Part shown: piece after piece, positions 12,790 to 25,944 of the stretch
Layout of the letters: each line of letters starts with the position of its first letter
How positions within the stretch are numbered: position 1 is the first letter of the stretch
DNA from: Sclerodactyla briareus
Lineage: Eukaryota; Echinodermata; Holothuroidea; Dendrochirotida; Sclerodactylidae
Assembly: GCA_026419785.1 (NCBI GenBank)
Contig: JAODTK010001333.1
Span: 124,001 to 188,000, forward strand
Length of the DNA stretch: 64,000 nucleotides
Direction of reading: 5' to 3'
Position numbers and translations under genes: made by a program
Notes under the pieces: generated by a model
What the model saw: the letters and a program-made list of their open reading frames with translations, nothing else
Told to the model about the DNA's origin: nothing
Databases searched by the model: none

Positions 12790-14390
12790 TTGTATAGCAA
12801 CCTCAGAGCCATCACACTGGGGTATTTGTCGATCTGTCGAAAACTTTCGAAACTGTCAATCACGATATCTTATTGAATAAATTGAATCAGTATGGTGTTT
12901 GAGGGCTTGCTCTAGATTCATTCAAGAGCTACCTTACGGATCGTAAGCAGTGTGTCGCATCAATGAACACATCTCAACCTTTCGGAATATCTCATGTGGT
13001 GTTCCCCATCTATTGTGAGACCCTCCCCTTTCCTCATTTACATAAACGACCTACCAATCAGTTCCACTATTTTCAAAGTTTTTTTTTGCGGATGACACTA
13101 GAATTCTTTACAGAAGTAAAATCCCACTGGAACTGGTTTGCTGCTAATGAGCTGTCGTTTAGTGTTAAAAAGACTAATTTCGTTATTTTTTATACTTGTC
13201 ACTCACCGTACAAAACTCTAACTCTCATTTGAAAAATACTCTCATTAGAGAAAGTGACCATATCAAATTCCTTGCGTGGCATTGGTTCCATGCTTGAGCT
13301 GGAAGAACACATAGATCACATTTGTAGTAAGATATCTAAAACTATTCGCATCCTCTTTAAAATTTCCATGTTTTCCATGTCTCCTCTGCACGTACTGTTA
13401 TCATTACATTATACCTTGGTTTATCCCCATCTCTCGTGTTGTAATCTTCACTGGAGGAATGCTCATTCGAATAACTACAATCTGAAAAAACAGAAACGAG
13501 GCAGTACGCCTGATTTGATTTGATTTGATTGCTCGGGCAGGAAAGCCAATTTGACTCATCGTGGGATCCCTACCGAATTTTTGATCGTGGATTGTCGCAG
13601 CGGCGACAACTCGCCTTCTCTTCTCGACTAGTGCCCCGATGATGTCGAGGCAGAAGTGTAACCAATTCCAACATGCTCCCGGGACCGCAATTTACGTCCC
13701 CATCCGACGGAACGCTCCATGAACTCAAGGACCTGACATTTCTCAAACCTGGAGGACCGGAAGATGTTCGACGCGACCTGCTCACAGCCGACCCGCGAGC
13801 CTATTGCAAGTGCCCCCGAAATTACCAAGCCCACTGCTCAACAGCAGGACCAGGAACCTAAGAACCAGGAACACGCCAGTCGAACTTCAAATACAGCCAC
13901 TTCTGGAAAAAAACGCCCGTGCTTATCGGCTTGACTTCGAAGCCCGGGACTGTTTTCTCAAAGCGACCTGAAATACCGGCTCTACCATTCTCGCGGCTCT
14001 AAACCAGCCTCCTTACCAACTCCAATTATCTCGCTCATTCTTCTCCTATATTCATAGGCTTACGTATTCTTACCGTCATTGACATACACCAGCTGCAATT
14101 AGGAAATTTATTTCCAAGTTTCTTTCTCTTCACAATTTACTCCCACCTGTATTCAAAACATTGTTCAATCTACGAATAACTATTATCATGATTTAGTTAC
14201 ACGGCAATCTACTGGAATACATCAAGATACACTCGATTGTCATCCAGCATAAGGTCAGTGAGATACAATGGAGCCCACCTTTGGAATATTCTCGACCATA
14301 CTGCGAAAATTGCACAGACTCTTTCATCATTTATCAACTTAGTGAAGTGCTTTCTATTATCAAATAATAATAATAGGTTGGGTAATCTTT
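12790..14390 (+). mobile_element. CR1-like LINE remnant, RT, interrupted
   Basis: This is a second non-LTR fragment, distinct from the one at 8.7-10.3 kb. Its first palm motif reads 'VDLSKTFETVNHDILLNKL' at 12,820-12,885. Near 13,075-13,110 the catalytic region 'FFADDTRILY' retains both aspartates. Then come 'WFAANELSFSVKKTNFVIF' (13,135-13,190), 'LEEHIDHICSKISKTIRIL' (13,300-13,360), 'LYHTLVYPHLSCCN' (13,400-13,445) and 'KKQKRG' (13,480). The conserved C-terminal block resumes at about 14,070 with 'LQLGKFMYKF', 'YYHDLVTRQS' (14,185) and 'RYNGAHLWNI' (14,255), which correspond to the family's thumb and C-terminal motifs. Between them lies about 0.5 kb that does not fit. Frameshifts and stops are numerous. 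The 5' end, with the endonuclease, is absent. Confidence 0.85.
13540..14045. other. GC-rich DNA inside the second CR1-like LINE
   Basis: This stretch separates the RT palm/finger part of the LINE from its C-terminal block. It is visibly richer in G and C than its surroundings and follows a short (GATTT)n run at 13,514-13,530. Overlapping open frames of 62-71 codons exist on both strands, but none carries a motif I know. It may be an insertion of another element or strongly diverged LINE sequence. I found no terminal repeats or target duplication. Confidence 0.45.
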
Positions 14391-16125
14391 GCCTTCGTAT
14401 TTAGGTATCTGGTCTGAATTATTATGTATGTATGTGATGTTGAACACGTCGGTGCAGTTCGTCAAAAGGGTTGCCTGATGGTAGTACCTGGCATAGTTTA
14501 CTCGTCGTTGAGCTTGCTTGTGATCCTGAGTGTGACCATATTGACCCCAAAAACCTTTTAGCAGTCTGGCTTGGTCTAAGACTGACAGCCTATATTGTTA
14601 GAGTGCTGCTAGATTCCCAGTCAACCCAATTTCCTCAGCGGAGTCTTTGTTCTGATCATACCAACGACCTGTCTATATGTGAAGTCCAATCAGCGTCTGC
14701 AAAGTGCTCATTGTGTTGTTGAGAGAATCCGATACTGATGAAATTAACCTCCTATCCACCAGCCAATGTGTTGTTCATATCTTCAACCTGAGCTGGACAG
14801 GGATTCATGAGGAATAGTTTTCTGATCAAAGCGAGAAGCAAAGGGACTATTGATGAGACGCAATGTTGTTCATTATGACCTCGTACAATGACGAGAACTA
14901 AGGCTTTGGGAAAACACTATTTAGTAGTAGCACCCCTATCAGACGTTCATTTCCCGCATTCAACAGATGAGCCTTCGTCATGAGGGCATGGCTCCCCTTG
15001 ACATTCGATATGTTCCAGTATAATTAGTGGGTGCAGTAATCTGTCAAATGAGATACAGGGAGGAATAGTCTGGCGAGGCGACATTGGCATCACTCGGTGT
15101 TGTTGACAACCTCCTATGGAAATGAGCCATCCTCGATGAAGTTGGAGTAATGCATATTGCTAAAATGGGGCGCACCCCTGGAACAACAGTGGAGCGGACT
15201 CACGCGACTTATGCTGTTCTGACCACTTTCCTAGTCGCAGTACTACAACATGCCCATACAATACTAATTTGAGTTAATTGCCATGAACAGCGCCCTTCTT
15301 TTGTAAGTTCCTCATGCCTCACATAGGTCAAATTAATATGATACACATAAGTGCAATATGGCGTTTATGAGGCAAAAAAAAAGATGTTGTCAATGTTCAA
15401 TAGTAATTTCAATAGTATAAAGCATTCCAGTGGAATTTCAGATGGCAATAAAAAGTGACAAAACAAAGTGACAAAGTGACCGAAGGTACCAGTAGGGAAT
15501 ACGCGATTTTAGCTTCCACTGCGAAAATTTCGGCTATATCAACTTTGACCTTGCTCGAGAAATCACCCCTCCCCAGAACTACTATTTGTCATTATTGAAT
15601 TCAGAAAAAGATGAGAGGATTTGAAACAAATGCTTTTGAGTGGCGACAGCTTCATGACTCCTCCAATACTCATCGTTAGGATGGCTGATGGTCTGGCTAT
15701 TGGTCAGTGGCATTTTCATGCTGCTACATACGCTTTGCCGAATCTGCTCGCTCCCCCTGATTAGAGATTGTGGCAGTTGACGTTCACACGGTGTAAAGAA
15801 AAGGTACTGATTTAGTTCTTCGTTAATTCATCTTTGGGATGGACGAGCTTTTGTCTCAGAATCTCAGTGGGTTTGAATGAGACCGAGATGCGTTATATTG
15901 GGCGGATATTGGGCGTGAATGTCTTACTTGTCTCTTTCGTACAGATGCACTGGAATCTTCAATCGCGTATGCTCGATATGTAACTTAGGATATACCATAC
16001 GGTCCTACTACTATTGCTCCGGTCATTCACAACACTCCTCCTGATATCGTGTAGAATGCGTGACTTCTCCTGGCGATTAGGAGCTGCGAGTCAATACGCG
16101 TCATTAATGTCACTCCACATTGGAA
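14391..16125. other. Unassigned, no gene seen
   Basis: I see nothing I can assign with confidence. A plus-strand 83-codon frame at 14,471-14,722 has no motif. A weak protease-like string near 15,680 was considered and rejected. Confidence 0.5.
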
Positions 16126-16129
16126 CTGT

Positions 16130-16330
16130 TTCCATACGTGCTATGATTGATTGCAAGTGGTAATCATGTTCTTGATTGCATTGATAATGTACTCCCCGCT
16201 ATCTATAATTGATGTTTTTCGGATCCCCTCACCGAGCTCCCAACGCGAATTGTTTACGACTGCCAATCACCGCGACTATTTTATCGGCTCATTTGCTATC
16301 AGTCTCAGATTGAACTGATGCCGCTCGAAA
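16130..16330 (+). repeat. Dispersed repeat, partner of 43.5-43.76 kb
   Basis: This block aligns with the reverse complement of 43,510-43,760. Shared landmarks in order are TCTATAATTGATGT, a GAGCTCCC or AAGCTCCCG-like string, GTTTACGACTGCCAATCA, and CTATTTTATCGG followed by CTATCAG. Identity looks high for this window (most positions match in the core of about 110 bases). Both copies are noncoding as far as I can see. The element class is unknown. Confidence 0.65.
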
Positions 16331-16571
16331 GAGTATAACACACACAATAAACACGGTTAGTTCCAGTGTGCATCCTTACAGCCTCACCGGAAAGACAGTG
16401 GTGGGATTACGAGATGATTTCCCCACCGCTATCGTAGTGCACTTTGATTCTCATTGACTTCAATATATATATTCAAGTCGATGTATTCGTATGCTGAAAT
16501 ATATTTCGATTCACTATCTTTGTATCTACTCAAGGAAGTAAATCCTGACCTTGAAGCCACTGCAAAGGAGA

Positions 16572-16583
16572 AATATATATATA

Positions 16584-16641
<58 letters not shown>

Positions 16642-16660
16642 TATAATATATATATATATA

Positions 16661-16698
<38 letters not shown>
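16572..16698. repeat. (AT)n microsatellite
   Basis: This is the longest AT dinucleotide array in the window (about 127 bases), with a few TAATATA and TCTATA interruptions. The apparent open frame through it is an artefact of the ATA/TAT repeat. Confidence 0.97.
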
Positions 16699-16699
<1 letters not shown>

Positions 16700-18781
16700 T
16701 AGCCTACTTTATCTCTCGGCTTGAGGAGACAAGGGCGTGTCTAGTAGAGACTCTGCTGTTCGTGGAATGAACTGTAAGTGTACCAGATTTTACAAATAAC
16801 AGGCAGTTCAATGAAGGTAATGCTTCTGTCAAGAACTATTATTCTGCCTTTTTCCAGCAGTATTTACGAAAAACAGACTGGAGTCTTGTATGAAATAGTA
16901 ATGCTTTGTATGAAAAAAAGGACAGTTGTGTTGGGCTATCCACGCGAATTTAAGTAGAGGCTCAGTTACCGTATATTATTCCGAATAATTACTCTATTAT
17001 AGTCAGAAGAACAACCAATGATATCAAACGACGATTCGTAGATGCAGATCCGATCACCTCCTCTGACAAGTGGACATCTTTCTCTTGCGATTTCGTTTAT
17101 CCAGCTGTCATTCCATTGTTTTTTCTCTTCTGCATGCATGAAGATGGTATGGCGAAAACTATTAACCCCTCCTGATTGTGGTATCGCTTGTAATCGTTTC
17201 TCACTTCCGCCTCACTTTTCTGTCATCTCTTCTTCTCTTCCCGCATGGAGCAACTCACTTGCAAGGAAAGGTTTGGATGAGTGGATTCACCTCGTCTCCA
17301 TTATTTTAGTCCTATTATCCAGTCGGAATGCATACATTGCCATTCAAACGTGAAGGTTCTAAATTAGGCAGTGATTCAATGCCGCTTGAACCCGGGAAGC
17401 TATCCCGTGATTGTAATGTTCTTCTTGGAAATTATTAAACGTTATGCGCCACCGGTAGTGGCCCATCGCTCAGAGGGTACCACCCCCTCCCCCTCCCCCC
17501 ACCCCCCCCCGTCAAATCAAACTGGGAATTTCTCCAAATAGCATGAGAACCCAGCATGACGTTTTCATGACAACATACTCCCGCTTAGGGATTGCAAGGC
17601 ACGGCAAGTCACCCACGGGGCTCCGGGAACAGATACTCATATCGAGTGAACGGGATGAATTCTTCAATATCCTGTGACGCTCATTTCGTCAAATACATTA
17701 ATGATACAAGTTTTATTTCATAGGTTGATATATGGTGCATACAAGTAGAAGGTTCCATGAATAGCGATTACAGATGAGTGACAGTGAACTGTCGGAGGTA
17801 ATCCACAATACTCTTCGAAGAGACGCCTTGCGTAGTCCCCCTTTTTCTGAAACTAGGGGAAACTGCTTCCTCTCTTGATTACCTTGCTAGAAGTTGTCTT
17901 CTTTCAGAAACGTATTCAGTTTTTGGCCTATAAATCCACGTGTTTCTCACTTTATTTGTTTCGTCACGATAAGAAATATAACCAAAACAACCCACGTTTC
18001 CGGTGTGCCTAAAAGCCTAAACATTGTCGGTCTTATAAATGTTCAATTCACCTTGTTTGAAATAGTTATACCTAATTTACTGGTGTTTTGGCCGCACTAG
18101 CTTACGAAACCTATTAAATTATCCTATACACGGCTACGTGAAATCTATACTGCAGAGGACCAAAACAGATTATTTCCCCATTTATGACACTTAGGTCCCG
18201 GGGAGAATACCATATTTGACTCCAGTTTTTCGGGATTAAGTGGAATTTATTGAAGAGAGAAAATATATGAATTATTTATGATGTTTGAGCAGAGCGGAGT
18301 GGTGGCGCTCATATCATCCAGGTTAATACGCCACATACTTTGCAACGCTTGATATGGAATACTTGTTGATCGGAAAGCCTGTTGAACCCGCATATATACC
18401 TTCTCGGTGAAAACGAGAGACCGCTTGCGATTTTCCTCGAAATGCGTTCTGTATCTTGTTGCTATACAAGCCCATTTACTTATTTAGTTTATCTCTACGA
18501 CAGGTCCAGGAATCTAGCAGTCATTGCAATGTGTCTGCGTGTGTGTATGTGCTTGTGCGTGCGATGTTGCTATGTGTGTGTGTTTGGCTTGTGTGACGCA
18601 TGGCTTGTGGAAACGATAACTTGAGACCCCACCAATGATGATGTTCACGATGCACATGTTAATCAGTTTGAGGAACATCTGGAAATGAATAGAAAAAATT
18701 TGTGTGTCCATGCTCATATACCAGTCCTACTCATCGTATTGGTCATTGTCTTGAACCTGCCTCTATTCTATGGTGGGTATC
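16699..18781. other. Unassigned, with a GT-rich stretch
   Basis: No gene is recognised. The 103-codon plus-strand frame at 17,042-17,353 has no motif. A C-rich stretch lies near 17,480-17,510 and a GT-rich low-complexity stretch at about 18,535-18,600. Confidence 0.5.
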
Positions 18782-18805
18782 TTATTATTATTATGTATTA
18801 TATTC

Positions 18806-18848
<43 letters not shown>

Positions 18849-18850
18849 CT
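18782..18850 (-). repeat. (TAA)n microsatellite, probable LINE 3' tail
   Basis: The plus strand reads (TTA)n, so the minus strand reads (TAA)n. It lies immediately 3' of the C-terminal coding end of the minus-strand R2-type LINE, where many non-LTR elements carry a simple-repeat tail. The sister copy at 32.98-35.5 kb ends in the same kind of repeat, which supports reading both as element tails. Confidence 0.7.
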
Positions 18851-19751
18851 TTCTCACCTCACAACTCTCTCAGTTGGCTTGTGACCTCCCTTGTTCCTCT
18901 CTAACCTCGGATCCCCCGGATTTCTGGAGTGTGAGTCACGTTTGGTATGGGGGCAGTGCCAAGTATGGCCGTCTCCGTTAGGGATGTTGATGTGGGTGCC
19001 TGGGATATCTCAGATGTGGAGTCTATGTTTGGCGGAGACGGCGCGAATGCCCCTAAACAAAATCACGACGGGCACAACCCTGGCTTTGACATTCCACAGC
19101 CTCTGTCCCTCGAGTCGCAGATCCAAAAAAATAAAAGAAGAAAGGTATTTTCATATCTTTCTTTCAGGTCGATGTTTGTGTCGTTGGGAATGGCCACATC
19201 GACGATCGTTGTCTCTCTTGTGGCCTTGTCCACTATCACCAGATCTGGTCTTCTTTCGTGTATGACTCGATCGGTTCTCATTTCGAAGTCCCGGAGGATC
19301 TTGGCTCTGTCATTCTCTTCGTGGGTTGGGTTTGTGGAGCCAGTCTTACGTGTTCCGTTGGATCTTGCTAGAATCTCACACACCTGTGGTGTATGGCAGC
19401 TGCTGACGTTGTTGTGTCTCACCTTATAGAGGCTCCCAGCTATTTTCGAGCATGCACTCACTATGTGGGTCGCAGTCTCATCTTTCTCACAGCACAGTCG
19501 GCACTTCGGGTCCGCAGATGATCGCAGTATTTTGCTTGGTGGCACTTTGCGCTGCTGTTATTAGCGTCTCTGTTTCTATTTTAAGCCCTGTGTTTCTGCT
19601 CATCCACTGGTAGCCTGTCTGTTGGTGGGCTTCTGAGACCTGCCTTCGGTATGGCCATGTGAGCTGTTTTCGCGGTCATCTCTGTTGTACTGTTTCGGCC
19701 CGTATGCCCTGTCTCTTTCTGCGGTTTTGTTGTGGGCCAACCAGCTCCTTT
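18851..19751 (-). mobile_element. R2/NeSL-type LINE, 3' half (split copy)
   Basis: Read downward from 19,751. Near 19,640-19,580 the frames give 'YQWMSRNTGLKIETE' and 'LITAAQ', matching the family's 'WL...GLKxETExxIxAAQDQ' block. At about 19,500 there is a CCHC zinc knuckle, 'CRLCCEKDETATHIVSAC'. At 19,290-19,200 'RTDRVIHERRPDLVIVDK' and 'VDVAIPND' form the restriction-like endonuclease core (RPD...D) typical of R2, NeSL and Hero elements. Near 18,970 'TAIIGTA' matches the C-terminal 'TAILGTA' motif. The enzyme would nick target DNA for target-primed reverse transcription. One uninterrupted frame of 160 codons (19,063-19,545) covers the knuckle and the nuclease. RT is missing here and lies beyond the Polinton at 31.96-32.96 kb. 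Confidence 0.85.
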
Positions 19752-19977
19752 AGTAGTATGTAAAATGAGGATCCTACCCCACTCGCCAAAAATCACCCAA
19801 GGTCTCTCGGAAAATAACTTGTTTCCCCAAGGTCTCTCCGAAAATACTTATATGGGAATTGGGGCCTCAGTCTAATCCATAAGCACTCGTGTGAAACACA
19901 TCCTAGTGTATGTTACCTCTGCGTATCCAACGAGAGAGGGTATTTGTTCACATGGGTGAATGAAGATTTTTAAATGA
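19752..19977. repeat. Polinton left terminal inverted repeat
   Basis: This aligns with the reverse complement of 31,735-31,955. Shared landmarks in order are 'ccactcgc', 'aaaataactt', 'aggtctctc', 'ggcctcag-tctaatcc', 'ctcgtgtgaa', 'catcct', 'gtatcca', 'gagagaggg', 'tgttcacatgg' and 'aaatgac'. Small insertions and deletions separate the arms. The left arm carries an inverted copy of the end of the polymerase-coding region seen in the right arm. Confidence 0.82.
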
Positions 19978-19999
19978 CTCTGGATTATAAGGAGGGGGT

Positions 20000-22900
20000 C
20001 TTCATTATGACATCTATAATCTATTTAACCCTGGACGCTGAATTCATTAACTTTGAATGCAGCTCCTTTTGTGTTTACTAGAGTGCTGTACGAGTTTATC
20101 TTATCTGCTACAGATGCAGGTTTTTGATTTCTTCTATACTTTATTTCATTTCATGGAAACTGGGCCCTTATTGGTAATAAGTAGAAATTCTCCTTGACTG
20201 ATAACACCATTATCCAGAGCTTGGAAATATATTCACAGTATTTATAGTATTAGTTTTGACTTGCCAACATTCGAATTTCAGTATGTTTTTTAGTTTAAGT
20301 TTTTTTATTGAAAACATTTGTTGCCAACACAATACACCACAAGCAATAGCAACACCTTCCAGAGACAAAGCCAAACGGGGAAGTAAAACTCCACCAATAG
20401 CTGCAATACCTGAAGCGCCCGCAAGACTCCCCCACCTCTGAAAGGTTGTTCGTGTAGTATAGTATTGAAACTTGTTTACTGTTACTACAAGGAAGGAAAT
20501 CTCTTTCAGCTGCTATTTCGTTTTTATATATCAATTTTTTGTAGTCTGAAAGTACCCTCATTCTGCGGATTTGTCCGGATTTTTATACGGATTGTTTTTT
20601 GTTTTTAAAATAGTCGTATGTTTAATTTGTAATACATACCAGAATTATCAACTAAAAGATTGCCCCAAAAAACATTCATACCCTATTGGTGCTACCAACC
20701 ACAGACCAACACATATGAACATAACGGTAGTACTCCCAGAACCATTCATCGGCTCTATGACCATTTTCAGAGAACTAGTAAATGTTATATGTATTTGTAA
20801 AATCATTCTTGTAGTATCCATTGGCCCCATGTTTTTTTTTTCTCCCTATAGCAAACATCATAACATTATGATCACTATTCACATAACCATAGGCGTTGAT
20901 AAAGTTATCCCACATAATGGGGTATCCCATGATAGTCATTTTAACAAGAATTGACGTGTTACATCACGGTACAATTTTCCCAATGTAGAATTTTGCCATA
21001 TTCACTAATCCTAATTAATACTCATGATATTTTGAATATATATTGCAGGTTGCTAATTGTATTGGAACTTCCAAGTATACTTCATTTATTTACATTACTG
21101 ATTTCTAAAGTATATCCGTGGCACCATTTATTATTAAAATCATTACCATCTGCATCTTTGTTCCTGAATTTCATTCATTAAAATTATACATTTTCCAACG
21201 TTTTTTTTTTCAATTTTAGTGGACCCATTATGTATATATGCTACTTCCGTAGTATGGGTCAACCAATGGAATGACACCCAACATTTTAGATGGTTTTTCC
21301 GTTAATATACTATTGGTGGAAGAAATTTGATAACACATGTGTTAAATAAATAAATAGCTTGAATGCGTTGACATGTCCACTTTTCCAAGTGTTCACCATC
21401 AAACAACCAACTGTATTATATTAAGTGAGAAAAAGTCTTGCAATATCTACAGAAAATTTAATAGCATTATTTTGGAACTTTAAGTTTCAAAGTCCCATTG
21501 TATTTATTGACCCTATCGCCTCCCAAGATAGTCACGGTGATCATATGCACCAGTCGATCCACATTGTAAAGGCCAGTGGCAATGGAAAATTCACTTACAT
21601 CACTACCACCTATACATAATGTTTTTACCTTTAGAAAATTGTAAAACCATCCAAAAATAGATGAGCTTCAAAGTTAATTTTTAATTCAGGCCCTATTTTC
21701 TATAGTATTGTTTACCAAGTCAAACGACTTTTCAATGTTTTATTTCATAAGTATTATCCATTTTATAAATATATGATGTTGAAAAAAAAAAAAAAAAAAA
21801 CTGTTACCACAAGCATCAAAGCAATATTCAAAAAGATACAAAGTAGTTAGTAGATATTCATCCACCAACCATAAAGAGCCTTTGAGCAAAACAGACTTAC
21901 AGTCAAACCTACATTATCAAATACTGACACATTTGACATCGATTCCTACCAGATTTATTGAAAATAGTATTACACACTTCAATCTGATGAGGTCTCTAAC
22001 GATGGGAACTCAAAACCCGTGCAGATTTTGCAAATCAACTCAACTTGTAATTGGTGTAGAACCTCAGGATGTGGTGTCAGCTATGACCAACTTCAACATA
22101 AGACAGTAGATTAGAAGCGTTATAGGTTTCAGTGTCTATTATATGTGTCGAAGGCTGCTTAGAAGAAATGAGTGTCCCAACATTTCAAAATCATTATAAT
22201 GCATTGATAATAATATAGAAATGTCAGCATATGGAGACATTATGTCACGGTTTCATGTAGTTTCACAGAAATCAAATTGGAGGAAGCAACATGTCTGTAA
22301 TACCCATTGAATGGTGTTAGGCATTGCTATGCTGGAATTCATTGTATTAGACGGTAATATGACACTAGTAGTTTACACAATACAATGACGGGTACACAGA
22401 CCGACCAACTGTAATGCTTTGGTAAAAAGGCAACCTCGAACAGCTAGATACACAGTTTCGCACCTTTCTCAAGGCCAGTAGAGGCGTTGGAGGAGGGTTT
22501 GTCATACCCCAATCAGAAGGTTATAACAGATATGGAACAGAGAAACTCAATGATAGCATGAGACCTTTGGTGATTGTATTAAGGGACACAACTCAAACAA
22601 AAACAGTTTTTCGAACCTGGCAAATCTCTAGAGCCCTAAACGAAGTTTTTGTCTATATGAGAGGATTGTATTAATTCTACAGTAGATTTACAAATTAGTT
22701 TAAATCGCTATCAAAGCTCACTGCAATATCTCGTAGCAAAGTAGACTTTGTAGTGGTCAAAATATTTACGTGATGCCTACAGATCTAAAATTGAGGATTG
22801 GTACCCTATAGTATAATAATGAAATCAAATAGCCACAAGAAACAACACAGCACTCGGTCCGAATGATTATTTATACTGGGGTGTGATTGAAGATGCGAAG

Positions 22901-25300
22901 CAAACCACCTGTAGTGAAACTGTAAGTGAGTTTGATGATATGACTACGATGCCCAATGGCAACTCCAACTACCATTGATGAGACAACTAAACCAGTGGAA
23001 TCAACAACTACATTTAGCAACACCAGATCCACAAATTTCCGAATCTGCAAGTGAACATGAAAATGACAAACTTGCAATCATCGTCTGGGGGGGTTTTTTA
23101 CTGGGATTGCAAGATTCATATATCTTTATGATGCACTTGAAAAATCTACTTCAGATGTTTATTTAAGTAAAAACTACCAAAGCTACAAACACCAGTAACA
23201 AATGCCCAGCCATTTCTGCCAGCCATCAACAGCACCACTCAATGCATTAAATAGCCAAGATAAAAACACCTCCGTGATGCCTGGCAGGGCAGTGCATCCC
23301 GCAGTTTAGAACCTAACTTTCCTAATACATTTGCAATGCTTTTTGAGAAATTTATCTTAATCTGTTGTTTCATACCACACTCGGGGGTGGACTTGGGTTG
23401 GGGGGGGGGGGGGAAACCACACACAACACTGTTAACACTGCAAGCGATGACTTGTAACAATAGTGTGCTCATAGCTAAGGACCTATAGCCGTTAAGCTAC
23501 TAACCACACGCCAATTTGCTCTATCATTCTATACTTGCAGCTCCAATCTAGATCAACAAAACCCATTTTATGCCGTATAGTATTTAAATTAATTTTTGAA
23601 ATTATAGAACTTGACTTTATCATTTAACCTGAGTAATGGTAATCTCCTATCTGTTTTACTAAAGATCACGTCCCTCAAGTTATTCAAAATATATAATGTT
23701 TAACGTTGGGATTATTAATTAATCAATAATCTTCTAGCAAATCTTAGCATAGAAATCATTCTACTTGGGCTTCCATTTGTAAATGTTCTTTTTTGGGATA
23801 ATTTCAAAGACAACAAACCCTCTTCATTTACTTAAGGTGATCATCAATGACTCATCATTGATAAATGTTGTCTCATCAGCATCATTTACCAGAGCGGTAT
23901 TTTCTCCCGAACCATCATCATCCAATGCAAGTCACTCCATTTTTATTTTAAAAAAGTATATTGTATTTAAATAAAAGAACGCAATACGGCAACAAATTGA
24001 ATCCTCACAGAACATAATTACGTTTAATGAAGTGGGTTGTGGAAAGGTTATTCGACAATCTGTTGTGATCACGAGCACACCAGCACAATAGATCAAAAAC
24101 CAAATGTTAACGGTTAAATTTCCAAATTAGGTAGTGATGATCATAGTACCGGAAAACAGACTAGCTTTAACATCGACTTAATATCTGAAGGTGATAGTGC
24201 CGATGAAAACAGAAACGATGTTCACAAGCTTGGTTTTAGTAGAGCAATTGTAAAAAAAGATAAGTGTTAAAAAAAAGGTAATGAAATTTATTCGCCTGGG
24301 ACGATTGCAGAGTGTATCACTTGCTATAGGCGATTATGGTTGCCCGAGAAGACACTAAGAAATATGGCGTATAGAAGCATTGTTATGAAACTACATTGAA
24401 ATGGAGAGTGAAGCTTGCGCAGATAAAGATACCTCAGCAAATGATGGTAAAGATAAAGCTATTGGCGATGCCTATGGGGGAAAACGATTTTACATTCCTC
24501 TGGACTTTGAGCTGTCTGACAAACAGATGCCTAGCCTCAGGCTGCCTCAATGACAGTCTGAGTTATGGATTAACATTTAATGATTAAGGTCGTGCGATTA
24601 TAAAGCACAGAAGAAGCAGAAACAGGGCTAGTTTAAAAATAAGTGAATCAGTTTTAAATCAGTTTAGATACGGAATGCTTACTAATGCAAAGCTAGCTAG
24701 AATGATTAGAAAACCAGTATCAAAACAACTGGCGTACTTTAAGACAGAGTATTGAGACACCACAGAACAATTGCATTGAACAAAAGAGATTCAACTTGGA
24801 AATATTTAATCGAACACCCAGCAAAAGCATGAAGGTATACTCATGGTATTGAGAACCCCTTCCGAGTGGTGTTAATTATGTAGAGTAAACGTAAAATTTT
24901 ACAATCCAAAAACTAATAAAAAGTAAGCATCTATCGAAGGCATTCCGAATCAGTTGTATGCGCCAATTGCATGCAAAGATATTCAACATTTTTTGGATAA
25001 AATTGTAAAACATTTTGCAAGCATAGGCATTGTTAAAGAAACGACACCTTTGTGATGTAAACTCTGTCGGATTATTGAAAGATAAATACGCTCTTTGGTG
25101 ATTAGACTTGAGAAGCAGTGATGATAATAAAAATCACGGTAGTGGTAGGAGAATAGAAACATGGTTCTGAAGGAATTACAATTCAACTGGAAAAAGTGGA
25201 GAACGAGGCCGGGAAAAAAACTCTAAACAGTTTTTTTGTTGTCATGGATGCACAGCACAATATTAAGAATGGCTAGATTTTAGTCAGAACATTTTTGAAA
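20000..25300. other. Polinton interior, left part, genes not assigned
   Basis: This is AT-rich fossil interior. Short frames exist on both strands. A glycine- and leucine-rich hydrophobic stretch on the minus strand around 20,330-20,450 resembles small membrane-type proteins seen in some Polintons, but I would not name it. A 14-base poly-G run lies at 23,400-23,413 and a poly-A run at 21,781-21,800. By family knowledge, capsid and protease genes should lie in this part. I could not identify them. Confidence 0.45.
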
Positions 25301-25329
25301 ATAAAAATAAATTAATATTAATGTTGTTC

Positions 25330-25625
25330 CAAAGTATCCTCATTCGGCCCTCGTATGCGGTAAAACAGGGTGTGGAAAAACAGAGTTTGTGTTAAAGCGA
25401 TAGGAAAATGAATACAAAATATTTGAAAACCCCTCGGTTATCATTCGTCCCGCTAGCATGGAATAAAGCTGATATAAACAGAGAATGCGGTCTGGCAAAA
25501 TTCGAAGTCTATGTTCTTGCGATTCTACCAATACATGACTTATCAAGTGATATTACGAAACGTTCAAAGTGATGAAAGTCTTATAATATCATAGATGATT
25601 GTGCGGCAACTAAGGATTTCCTATA
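25330..25625 (+). pseudogene. Polinton packaging ATPase remnant
   Basis: A Walker-A motif of the FtsK/HerA-like packaging ATPase family, 'GKTGCGKTEFVL', is read at about 25,360-25,395. A Walker-B-like 'IIDDCAA' follows near 25,590. In living Polintons this enzyme is thought to drive DNA packaging into the capsid. Only this small part of the domain is recognisable. It is a broken fossil. Confidence 0.75.
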
Positions 25626-25944
25626 GAAAAAATAAGATTCTAAATGCAGATCAGTGTGAATTAGCGTTTAGTGTGGACCATGCCAATCAAAAATGTTGGG
25701 ATTTGGTCACAAAAAAAAATATAAAAGTGTATGAAAGATTTTAGAGAACAGACAAAGGTTGTGTTTATTTTATTGCAAAGATCGTGATTCATCCGAAAAT
25801 GCTTGAAAGAAAATGATGTCATTACGGAATAAAACAACTAGGCGCACAAAAATGAAATTGAAGGCAAAAAAAAATTTCAAAAATTATGCTTAAAACAGAT
25901 CAAAATACAAGTTAAAAGTGTGTAGTGTTAAGACTTAAAGTAAT

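Noticed and set aside
15650-16060. A plus-strand string 'IVRMADG' followed by weak 'LGMDELLS'-like text, recalling aspartic proteases of LTR elements
   Set aside because: The active-site DTG/DSG is not visible, the pieces are in different frames, and no RT, integrase or LTRs are nearby.
20571-20954. 127-codon plus-strand frame inside the Polinton, possibly a capsid gene
   Set aside because: No capsid-like motif is recognisable. The length is compatible with AT-rich chance in a decayed element.
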